Positions 1 to 12,100 of a stretch of DNA of 28,016 bases are shown in pieces (positions within the stretch are counted from its first letter, which is position 1; every line of letters begins with the position of its first letter). The notes under the pieces are model-generated. The model ran no database searches and had not been told where the DNA came from. It saw nothing but the letters and a program-made list of their open reading frames with translations. Origin of the DNA: Phallusia fumigata (Eukaryota > Chordata > Ascidiacea > Phlebobranchia > Ascidiidae); the NCBI GenBank assembly GCA_008931825.1, contig QXVZ01013549.1:1-28016 (forward strand), written 5' to 3'. Made by a program: the position numbers and the translations under genes.

Positions 1-109
1 GAACGAATTCGTGCGAATTCTGGGTTTCTGTCGGGAAGATAAGATGAAGCCCAAATTTGTTCATCCTCGATGAGACCGGAATCCATTCCGAGCGCGTCGT
101 CGCAATATT
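1..109 (-). CDS. Exon 34 (partial): start of second F5/8 type C domain
   Basis: Residues 1931-1966, cut by the window edge. It reads [18 protein letters not shown], then [17 protein letters not shown]. It repeats the start of the first discoidin domain with few changes, also at base level (the stretch encoding [13 protein letters not shown] is nearly identical). Acceptor TTTTGATAG; the entry phase matches exon 33. The remainder of this domain and the C-terminus lie outside the window. Confidence 0.9.
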
Positions 110-3100
110 CTATCAAAATAGTTGGTGTTTTATGAAATCAAATTGGTAGAATCGCTTGTCCAATATTGGTTAGGTCAGCAGTTCCCAACTGGGGAGGCAT
201 ATTACGAGTAAAAGGGAGCATAGTACGCCAGGCCTGCGTGCGCAAGCATATAGTTCACATTTGAGTAAAAGGGAGATGTGCATTATAGTTATAAGTTTTT
301 CACGATAAGTGTAGTACTTTTTTAGATGGTCCAGTGGCTCCAAACCTTTTAGTATTACTTTATATCACTTCTTGTCTAGTAGGGGATGAATGAAAACCAA
401 TATAAGCAAAGGCGAAATGCATTGAAAAGCTAGGGTGTCACTAGGGTTAGGCCCTTAGGCCACAAAACTGCAAACTAAACCCCTGACGGACTATCCGATT
501 AAAACAAGATGTTTAAAAACATTTCTTACTAGTTGTTGTGGTTGTTGAAACCTCCGCTGTAGTGGTAGTAACAGAAGCTCCACTTGTGCTGGTTTGTGGT
601 TGTTCTGTGGTGGTTTGTGGTTGTTCTGTGGTGGTTTGTGGTTGTTCTGTGGTAGTTTGTGGTTGTTCTGTGGTAGTTTGTGGTTGTTCAGTGGTAGTTG
701 TAACTTCTCCTTCTCCGCATCCGTGAATTTCAACGCGGAGGCTGATCTTCGGTGAGGAGGAGAGAACAGGGAAGATTCGGATCAGTTTGACGATTATGGC
801 TTCAGGAAGACGGTTCTTCACCACCGAGTGATCGTCGCTGTTTGCTGGAGGAAAAAATGTTGTCTTCAGTTTAAGCATAGAAAATATTTTTTGGGTTAGC
901 CGACTAGGTGTTTTTCTTTTTGTCTTAATCCACTACCGCAGCCGTTGGTATTTTTAACCTATTTTTTAATTCTGCGCCCTCAATTCCCCGTTAGTATTGC
1001 ACTCAACTGAAGGATTGTTACCTAACTAAAATAAAAAATTCTAAAAAAAGAAACAAACAAGGGCTACCAGACATTAACCCATAAACCCTACAAAAGCAAG
1101 ACGGTTGCAGAATCACAGTTGCACTTTAAGCACCCCTTTTTACGTCTATTCGTAAAGTTTGTTACAAAGCATATGCCTACAAAGAAGAACTTCGGGTTCC
1201 TAACAGCAACAGTTGATAGTGTTAAGTCTGGAGATTTTTTCTCAATACAGACAGGTCTGTATTGTGGCTTGCTTTGGCAACAACTAAAATTTGGCAAACC
1301 TCAGCAACACATTAAGCCCAAATAAAGTTACTATGACTTATACATCCTATACCTTCAAATACAACAGGTCGGCGAACAGTGTTTCCATCTTCATCAACGA
1401 TCGTCTCCTCAACCACCTTAACTCCCTCCTTGTCGGCATATTCAATAGTAAACTGGCCAACAAATCCACCATCTTCGCCACCCTGGGTCGACACACCAGT
1501 AACCTCCGTCAGCTCAAGGAAGGAAACTTCCAAGTATGGTGTAGCATCGTTCTCTTTCGGCGACCAGGAGAGCGATTTAGCATCGGTCGGTGTACCCTGG
1601 GATCTGAGGCGAGCGAATTCTGGGTTTCTGTCCGGGAGATAGGATGAAGCCCAAATCAGTTGATCATCAATGTCGCCTGACTCCATTCCGAGAGCGTTTA
1701 CGCAAAGGCCTGTTCACAAACATATAAATTGGGTTTTTGTTTTGGAACATCTCACTACTTATGATCAGGAACTTTTTCATTTTGGTTTAGAAAGTTTAAC
1801 TCTTTAATATCGTTGATAAAGTTACTGAATCTTTTAGTCAGTTCTTCACGATAATCCTAAATGAGACCTAGTTTCTTACAGATTTTTATCTGGTTAACAT
1901 AATGGTATACTGATGATGACAACAACGATTGTTGAAACGTTTGCATTACAATGTATTCACTACATACAAGCTCTCTGGCAAATATTTTTTAATTAAAAAG
2001 GGACCAGTTTGCTTCAAGATAGCATTAAAACAAAATAAAGTGAAGGTATGAAAAAATACAACTTACATCTGTCAATTACTTTACCTTTGGTGGTGATTTC
2101 GGTTGACGATGAGATGGTCGTAGTTACAACAGCGACTTTGGTGGTGGTCGTCACTGGTTGCGAACCAGTAGATGTGGTCGCTGGTTCCGTTTTGCTGGTT
2201 GTTTCTTCAACTGGTGCGGTTGTGGTTGATGCCAACTCACATGAACAGCATCTGAAACAGCAAGTTAGTTTCTGTGATAAAAGTTACTGTATTATATAAA
2301 GTTGCTTTGGTTAGTTCTTAAGAGTTTATTTCGCTTGGTGAAAGAAAACGTAGCGACACAAAATAACCAAATCGATCAATGCCGGCAATCGCTGCCCAAC
2401 GTAAAACGGTATGGGGCCAAAAAGTAAAGGACTTAGTTAGTGGATCGAGGTTGAACGCGCTGCAGCTACACCGTAACTACAAGGCGTGACGTGACGAGAG
2501 CTCACCAGAGAGCGAGCTTGGCGCATAATGGGAAACACGTGGGACCGGTCGAGGGGGCCTTAAACGCTAAACACAACTGTGCTAAGAAAAAAAGGGTCCG
2601 ACCGGAAAACAAACCACCGAAAGATTTGACCAACCTGTCATCTTCGTATGTTTGAAGGTAGTAACCTGCTTTGCACACCAAATTACAAGTCTTGACACAC
2701 TCAGAACGTCCGTTCTCACAAGTGCAAGTCTGACAATCGCTTACAACCCAACTGTCCTCGTTCTGCAGAGAAATGTAGAAAAAATTATAACTCAAACATT
2801 GACCAACAGCATATGTTTAGCTATATATTTGGCGCTGTTTTTAGGCAATTCTGCATTCGCTGTGTGAAATCTTGACACATAACAGGCTTGCTGCACTTCA
2901 ATCACGAAAATTTCAATTTGCCATGGTTTTTACAGGGTATCAGTGGGGTGCAGAAGCATACAATAGCAAGAACTGAATTCCAAGACCTTTTTCAGCGCTG
3001 CATTTAGGCAAATGTTATTTACTGTAATTCGACGTTGCTTTGTACATCAAACTTACCGACATAACTGCACCGTTGAATATGCAGGGACAGTTCATCTCGT

Positions 3101-6100
3101 CGCTTCCATCCACACACTGCCGCACTCCATCGCATCTGCTCTCATTTCTAACGCACTTGTCACATTGGTCGCATTCGAAGTACCCAGCTTTACACGCGCA
3201 AGATATACCTGGAGTGGTGGTGGTAACCGGCGACGATCCCTTAAAATGGAAATTNTTGCTTTGTACATCAAACTTACCGACATAACTGCACCGTTGAATA
3301 TGCAGGGACAGTTCATCTCGTCGCTTCCATCCACACACTGCCGCACTCCATCGCATCTGCTCTCATTTCTAACGCACTTGTCACATTGGTCGCATTCGAA
3401 GTACCCAGCTTTACACGCGCAAGATATACCTGGAGTGGTGGTGGTAACCGGCGACGATCCCTTAAAATGGAAATTTTTTTCATATCAAAGTAGTTAACAG
3501 AAATCGTTTTATTTAAAACCTCTCGTTGCAACTGCAGCACCATTTTTTAGGAATTTTAAGATTTTACAAAACGTATCTACAATAAAAATGAAGGCTTTTA
3601 AAAAGCCGGTTTTACAAACACACATAGTAAATACAGATTAATTGCACGAGTAGGCTACACAGAGAATTTCTGAAGCGGTGGTTCCCAACCGGGTAAGAAT
3701 TCCTCCTCAAAGAGAAATTTTATCAGTTGAGGGAAGGAATTTGCACTTTATAGTTAAGTTAATCATGATAAGTGTTGTATTTCTTTTCTGTTAGACCAGT
3801 ATTTCCAAACCTTTTAATATTACTTTATATAACTTCCTGTCTAGTAGGGGAGGAATGAAAAGTTCCAAAGTAAAGGGAGGAATGCATCAAAAAAGTTTGG
3901 TAATGTTAACTTGCGATCAGCTTTAATCAAATACATAAAAATATTTCAATACTTTCTAATATGATGAAATAAAGTCACAGTTAAAGTATAATAACTGTAT
4001 AAAGTAATGATTCTTGTCTTTGATTGTAAACAATTCAGTATGCTTACTGCTGTAGTTGATTGTGATGGTTCAGTGGTCGTTATACTTCCAGAGGTGGTTG
4101 TCATTTCAACTGTGGTTGTCACAGGTTCTAAAGCAAGAGGTTTCATACATTGGGTTACTTGAGAAACAGAAAATATTGCGAAGGGCCGAACCAAAAGGCT
4201 AAATGCAATTCTACATAATATGTATTTCCGTATAAACGCAGTAAATTGAATTGTTTTGATAAGCTGGTAAGAGTATGTGTTGTGACCGAGCGATAAAAAA
4301 GTGAGGTTACTATACAAAAGGTGTCATTTATTTAACCAAATATATTTATTTTGTAATTCCAAATGAGCCTAAACGGGCCGGTCAGTGTCAACGCAAGGAT
4401 CGCATGTGGCCTGTACAATACCCAGGTCTGTTCTGAGGTGGGGTAAAGCTGTTCGAAAATCAGATCAACGCTATTTAAACATGAAATCTCACCTTTAACG
4501 CACATACAACATCCGCTTTCGTCTGTTTCCATTTTCATTCCCTTCGCACAACCGCTGATGGTGCAATAGTTTGCGCACCTCAGTTTAGCGTTGATACACT
4601 CGCAACGGGAACAGGTTCCAACGTTGACCGTCTCACCTGCCGGGACAGTGTTTCCTGCGGAATGAAACACATCTAAATCGTGAACTACAAAAACAAACGT
4701 ACAGCATACACATTTCAAATTTAATATTTGTCTTTAAAACGTTGGTAATGTAGCGATTGTGATTTCTGTTTCAAAAATCGTCATTGAAACCCTTTACGAA
4801 TACGATAAGATTCGCTTAAATTTACCATAATACATTTTTTTATTTTGTATTCAACAGGGCATTTGCAAAAAAACGTATGGTTGTCAATTTTGGTACTTAC
4901 AACACTACAGTACACGTAAGAATGTATGATACCAACAGATGGGCCGAGCCAGTACTTGCGTGTAAAACATTCTCTTCGTTTCGACAAAGGCTATGGTCAT
5001 TTTTAGGTATCTTCTAGCACAAAGTGCGTCCAGTCATGACCAAAGAAGAGTCATCTAAATGCCCTTTTCTATTACCTTCATCGTCGACGCAAGGACACGA
5101 CTCGACAGGAATGCATTGGCCAGTGACGTCATCGCGGGCCATCCCCTCTTTGCACGAGCAACATTTTCCGTTTCCGTCCTGAGCAAGAGACATCTGGCAC
5201 GTGACGTTGGAGCGGATGTCGGAACAGGACGGGGTGCATGTGCAGATTCCGTATTCCTCACCTGGAAAGTGTGAAGATGTGAAGGAGCAAGTTGTTGCAA
5301 AGGGCAAAGTTTCACTTAGTTGACTGCAAAAGGGCTCAATTCGTTTGTATTAAGTTCGGTATAAACGTGTTTAAAAGTAATTAGTCTGTACGTGGTCGTG
5401 ACGATAGAAAACATGAAGTAAGGAAATGAAAAAAAAAATTAAAAGTAAATGAGATAAAATAAAGTAAAAAAGTAAAAGTTAAAATAAAGAAATAGAGCGC
5501 CGTAGAAATCAAACTATTCACGTTCACGGGGCAATATCTTGATTAAATATGAAACTATAAATATAATTTGAAAGGCATAACAGCCAGAGAGATTGTATTT
5601 AGTAAATAATTTTAATGCAAACTTTTGCACAATCGCTGTTGCCAGATTATTAAAACCTTTGCATTACAATGTATTCTCAATATGCAAACTCTCTGGCAGT
5701 TATGTTTTGAATTAAGGTACTTTTAAGTTCGTATAGTGTTCCTATGAACCATTAAATCTTGTAAAACAAGAAGTGGATTACATACTTTACCCAAACGCTG
5801 TACATTCACCAAGAAAATACATCTATTCCAGTGCCCACAAAAACCTGAAAAAATGCATTCCTTACTTTCGTCGCAAACTGTTGATGTGGTTGCGGTAACA
5901 GCAGCAGTGGACGTGGACTCGGTGACGGGGAAAGTGGTGGTCGGAATGCAAACCGGACAACAAACCCCCGCCACGTTTACCAGTGACATTCCTGCCTCCT
6001 CATCACAAGCTATTTCACCGCACTGGAGCGGTTCGCATTCGATGGCGTTGTTGAAACATGTGCAGCGCTCGCATTCACCTTTCTTCCAACCTTGGCCGGG

Positions 6101-9100
6101 CTGCGATGCATAGAATTAAACGAGTGAGGTTGATAATTTTAGTTACACAATTCACGGTTTCACATTGTCTCCATAAGAAGATCCAGCGCTTGTGTGTAAA
6201 ACATTTTCTACCTTTCCAGATGATGAAAACAGCGTTTGTCGAAACGTAGAAATGATTTACACACAAGTACTAGCTTGTATCTTTCTATTGAGGTTGATTA
6301 TGATTTGAAATAACAGCGGTTACGGGACCTGACCATGTAATTTCTGTTATCTTTTTGTTGTTGTTTTTTCACGGGGTGACGATCCCGAGAGCGAATCTTT
6401 ATCAGGTATTTTATGTCTGTATATGGGTCGAGCGCCTCAGTCCATTCGACCATTTGTTCGCCTTTTCTGTTAGTTTGTTAAAACCAGTAGTCCACAACGT
6501 GGGTGCCAGTGCCCCTATGTGGGCGTTTGTTAACATTAGGCGACGCTGGAGAAAAATAAGCGATGGGGGGCTGGGAGTTAATACGGAATGAAACGACAAG
6601 GCAAATTCTGTCATATATATCTAAATACGATGTTGATAAGCTGGGGTCATCGCATCAGCCTCAACCGTCGCAATGATATTGTCCGTAAAACAAATTCGTT
6701 TTAATATTTGTCTAATTAGGGGGCGATTTGAAATCACCTTGTTGTTCGGGGGGCGGTACGAAAAAAAGTTGAGTAACACTGGTTTTTTAAAAAAACGAAG
6801 TTATTTTTACGTATTGTACAAATCAAAATTATGGGCAAAAAAACTGAGAAAACAAATGATTGATTGTAGATCAACCAAAAACAAAATATTCATTTAATGA
6901 AAAACCAAAGAAAAAAGTAGACAACACAAACGAAAATGATCAACTCTTTTATCACAACGCCGTCTTTAGTCAAAGTAACTATGTATTTGTTGTTTAGTTT
7001 AGCGTTTAAATGCAAATTAGTCACGTATACTTAGTTCTTCCAACACAAGTGTATACAGACCGCAAACACAAGCACGTTTCCTACCACCAGCTTTCTCTCT
7101 ACAAACCTCATGTATATTCCCATTCTCGTCTTTGCATGCGCAATCCATCGGTTCCACACAAGTTCCATTCTCCCCAACAACCTTGTCACCAGGGCAACCA
7201 CATCCGGGTATGCAGATCCTGGCGCCAACACACGTTTGGCTGGTTTCCAAGTACTGGCACTTTGACGGACACGGGTTCATACATTGAACCGGTTCCATAC
7301 CATCTGGACAGGCTAAAACGAGTAATTTTGTATGGTTAGCTTATTTACAGGTAGTTTTTATTTAAAGTCGACAAAGGCAAGAATATTTAGGAAGGCCCTT
7401 CTTGCAAAAGTATGTTTGCGTAACGATGTTTCCACGTCCTATTCAGGTCGTCTCCCCAGGGTAAATAACCCTAACAGCGCGATATGCAACATATCAAAAT
7501 AACGAGCACGCTTCATTTTTTCGTCCCTGTTTGTTGTATGTCGCGCTTTGAGTGTTATTTACCTTTTGGAAGACGACCTTTACAGGGCCTCGAAACGTCG
7601 GTACGCAAAAACGCTTTTGCCCGGAGAGCCTTAATAAAATCATACCTGCCTAACAGCAACAGTTCATACATTAAGAATATTTACTGAATTACATATAGGC
7701 TGTAAACATTGTATTTGACCACAAAGGTAAAAAACCCAGCTACAATAAAAAACAAATTCCGTGTATTGCCGTCTTGGTAAATCCAAAACAGAATGGTTTC
7801 ATTAGCTTTAAAGAATATTTAACATGAATACGAGAAAAACAATATGGATGCTCTTATTGTGATCGAGTCGACTTACTCATAGTGGTTGTAGTTCGCGGGG
7901 TTGTTTTGGGTGAAGCAGTAGTCACAGCAGGTGAACTTGTTGTCTGACCCAAAGTTGTTGTTACGGCTCCCTACACAACAGGCGTTTTTTTATCACGCAG
8001 CTCAGAAAAAACCAACCGCCACCAGTGGTTGACAAAACGAAATTAGATCGATAATTTAGATTCTAGTAAAAAAAAAACTTACAGATGTTGTTGTTTGTTC
8101 GGTGACAACAGATGTAGTTGTGGTGACTCCAATTGCAGGAGTCGTTGTCTCTGGACCCTCACACGGGGTGCCAGTGCATTTCAAAGTGCTGTCCACGCAT
8201 TGACTATAAATTAAAGTTTGTAAATCATTTCGGAATCTGCGTTTTTGCTTTTCGTAACAACGTTTGCATGCAAGCAGTGCCAAATTTTTTGTTCATGACA
8301 AAGTAAAATAAATCAAGCAGTTTTAAGATGGTTTGACTTGAACGTTGGTGATTAAAAAAAAGTTGTGTCTATTTCTGTAACAGCTAGTTGAAAAGTCCGC
8401 GTTTGGGCCGTAATATGAACAACTGTGGTTGTCTAAGCTCTGAAACCATTATGTACAATCTATGGCCCAGTCGAAGAATCAAAACAATAATTTAATAACA
8501 GAACATCTTTCTGTAGCAGCCCATTGGAACCCAATATGCCCATGCCACCTCACTTGCCAAATGATTGTACTTATTTCAGTTATGGGACACCTTCAGCATC
8601 TAAGCAAATTGCCAGTTTAGCGAGAAAAAGTAGGTAAAAAACACATCAACATCTAGAAGATTGCTTGATAGTTTGTCATAGGTTCATTTTCACATAAAAA
8701 TTACCAAAAACTGAAACGTGTAATTAGGTGTTAAATATTCGGCCGCCATTATCATAGCCACNTAGCCACATATTTTTATGGTAGAGCAATCCTATCAGTC
8801 ACAGCTACATGAACGCCTCAATACTGTTATCTCCATATAAATGTAACCGCATTATAACTCCAACATACCATTGCATGCAGTTGTATGGGATGATTGTCCC
8901 AACTGGCAAAACGATGCTTCCCACTTTACACGGGCACTGCTGTCTCTCAATACATCTTCCCTCGTGCTGTACAGTTCCATTTGGACAGTGGCAGCCTTCA
9001 ACGCATGTGCTGGTACACCCTTCGTCCTCCGCTGCCGTCCAACAGTCGGCTGAGCAGGTGCTGCCACAAGCCTGGTACACTTTGCCACTCTCGCACTGTA

Positions 9101-12100
9101 AGCCTGGAGGTAAAAAACAAAGGCAGATTAAGAATATGAGGTCGGGTTGTACTTTCGTTTCAGAAAATTTTTAGGAGAAACATTGGGGTTGTTCTCTTTG
9201 TAAGATTAAGAGTTTCTATGAAAAGACTGATCACGGAATAATTTAACAAATAGAAAATTGATGTGGGTTCGGGAGTGAAAAGTAAAAACATCGAAAGATT
9301 CAAATCAGCAACATTTGAGCCTTAGTTTGCTAAATATTATCGTAAGTCCTTACAAAAAGAAACTAGTACTTGTAAAACATTTTCTACGCTTCCTGATGAT
9401 GACAACAGCGTTTGTCGAAACGAAGAAAATGTTTTACACACAAGTACTTGCTTGTATCTTTTATTTAAACATGAATACGTAACATTACTTAAAACCATGA
9501 ATTGTGCGCCCAAACTTGCCATTAATAAGAAGATACACGCCAATGCATGTAATGATTACAAGAGCATTTGTTGAAACGTACAGGGTTGTATCTTCATTTA
9601 AACCCCTAAACTTGTTGTTAATTGGTTAAGATAGCACTTACCGCAATTTCCGGTGGACCTCCATGGAATGTGAATTCCAACCTCGTTGCACTCTCGGACA
9701 TAGGCAGCTACAGCAGTACACAGACACTCGCAGTCACCGCCTCTGTCGCAACCGCACGAATCCCACAGGCACGACTGGTAGTACGGTTCTGGGTCTACAA
9801 ACTGGTGACACTCTGCGAAGGGACTTTCCTGCAGATGACGGCATGCGTATCTCGCCCAGTCCGCTCTCTGTGGGCTGACGATGCACGGATGAATTGGGTC
9901 GTCTTCTGAGCGCGGACAGGAACTGAAAACTTTCCAGCTGTCGCCGAACATACGCGTGTTTGACTCAAGTTCACCTAAATACAAAGATGGAAAGTTTTAT
10001 CTTGAAAAAGGTATAGGGTTTAAGTTACACTGAAAAACTGAACGTCGTTGGTCAAGTACGTTTAGCATGCAAAGAAGAGAAAATTTGCCAGACAGAAATT
10101 CAGAAGCACAAATGTGTAACAAAAGTGGTCAATTGGAAAATCAACTGCAACAAGAAACCTTGAAAAGACGATAGTACGTCATACAACACTTTATTCAAAC
10201 AATTTTATATGATATATATTGGGCCAAGGAAAGTATTTTCATAGCGCGTAATAGTGGACACAAAACGTAGTCGGTTGCTTTGGCTTAGTCCACAAAACTT
10301 TGAAGAACTTTGTACGTTTGAAACTGACCTTGTCGCGTTCTGAAGTCGTTAAGCACGTTTCCATCGTAGTTTCCACACAAACCACAAACCTGCGACTTAA
10401 ACTTGGGTTCGAGTTTTACGTAAACCCGGGTTCCTACATCCCACAAGACAGTCAGCCCGATCTGTACAAGACAACGGTTTCAATGGACATACCATATTTT
10501 CCGTGTAGTTTATTTTCTGTGTGATTTACCTTCGTTTTGATGATGATGAAAACCCCAGCTCTGATCGTTCGGAAGTCGGCTTTTGGGGTTTCGGGTTTTG
10601 TGAAGGGGTTGCGGGAAATAATTGGTTCCGAACCGCGGATCAGATGGATGACTGTGTCGTATAACATCACCTAAACCGCGATGTGCAAAACGTCAATCAA
10701 CAGCAAGGTAGTTGTTAAAATGTTTTGATCAACTTAGCCCACAGAAAAAATGTTCGAAAACAGGTTTATTTTTTGAATACTACGGCCATCGGGTAAGATA
10801 TGACCAGTACGTGAGACAACTAAATTCAAACTTCGAAGGTTTAAAGATAATTTGTGACCGTCCCTAAAGCAACCTATTTAACGCTCAGAAAAATAAGATG
10901 AAATCAGGCAAACTTACTTGGCCTAAATTCTTGATTTCAAGTACGTTTTTAGGTTATAACTCTATACACGATAACAAAAATTAACAACAAACCGAGCCAC
11001 AAAAAAGTAACCCACTAATACAATTTAAAATGCAATTGTGCTAAAAGGGGCCACCACATAATGAACTCCATCAACCTACCTTGACAGCCTTGGTACAAGT
11101 GACACCGCCAGTGCTGCACGGTACATTTTCGACAGTAACTCGGAAAGTGCCGATGCCGTCACCACAGAAATCTTCAGCCATCACATAGGTGCAGTCGCCG
11201 TGGAACTCGTATCGCTTCTTGTCGAATGTTTCATAATGGGGATCACCGTAGGCTGTGCAGTATGACGGGCATTCGTGCTCCGTGCAGTCCCAGTTTGAGT
11301 TCTTGCATTTGCTGTGGTTGCAAATTGAAAGTTAAATTTGCCTTGGTAGTTTTTAGAAGATATATGCGAGAGAGTGGTTATTTACGGCGGGGTGGAGAAA
11401 TTCAAGGTTTAGCGGCTTTTTACACCAGAAAATTTGTCCCGAGGCAAATTAAAAAATAACTATAATACATATTTTTGGCGTTTTAAAAATTGGGGTACTT
11501 ACAACGTAACAATTCTATAACATCTTATACAATACAAACAATGTGCTGCTCTGGGTACATACTGTCTTATCTACTAGTTAATGTTTTGAAAGCCACATAC
11601 CACCTTAATAACAATATTTTAACAATTATTTACACCTTAACACTATAAACCAGGGGTCGGCAACCATTTAAACGCAGCGTGCCAGTTTACAATATATGTC
11701 AAACTCTTAATTGCTTCGCGTGCCATGTTAATAATCACTGCTTTTTGTTTCTGTGTTAAATCTGGTTTACGCGCGTTCTCTGTAGCTCGTTGCTGCAGTT
11801 GCACTGCACTTAACGTTAAAAATCAAAGACAACGCTATTTTTGGCTCAAACATCTACTGGAATATGAACTCGGAAATCACTTGGCGTGCCATGAATAATC
11901 ACCGTGCCAACCATGGCAGGTATGCCTGAGGTTGAGACCCACTGCTATAAACGATCATGTGTCATTCATTTGGGGCAGCATTTTTACTGCGTTCTGGTTC
12001 GTTTCGCAAAACATGTTTTCCTACCAGAAGTTGCAATCGCGTTTGATCCAGTTTCCGTCGTTGTAGCTCTTGCCTCGGAAGTGGCACGGGCATTGGTCGG

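Noticed and set aside
594..698. Regular repeats as a possible CRISPR array
   Set aside because: Units are contiguous 21-mers with no spacers and lie in a coding exon of a eukaryotic gene.
538..726. Plus-strand open frame with CGCSVVV repeats
   Set aside because: It is the reverse strand of the TTTEQPQ repeat in exon 33, whose minus-strand frame fits the gene with splice sites and phases.
3057..3460. Two tandem LDLa domains
   Set aside because: The copies are identical over 220 bases and separated by one N, so an assembly duplicate is the better reading; only one is counted in the protein.
7017..7106. Extension of exon 24 to the stop at 7017
   Set aside because: The sequence after the donor GAG|GTTTGT lacks family character, and splicing there joins in phase to a VWC exon as expected after TIL.
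9393..9422. Calling an active hammerhead ribozyme
   Set aside because: The core resembles one, but there is an extra base before stem II and the outer arms pair across the core, so the three-way junction is not formed in the visible element. Kept as a finding only.
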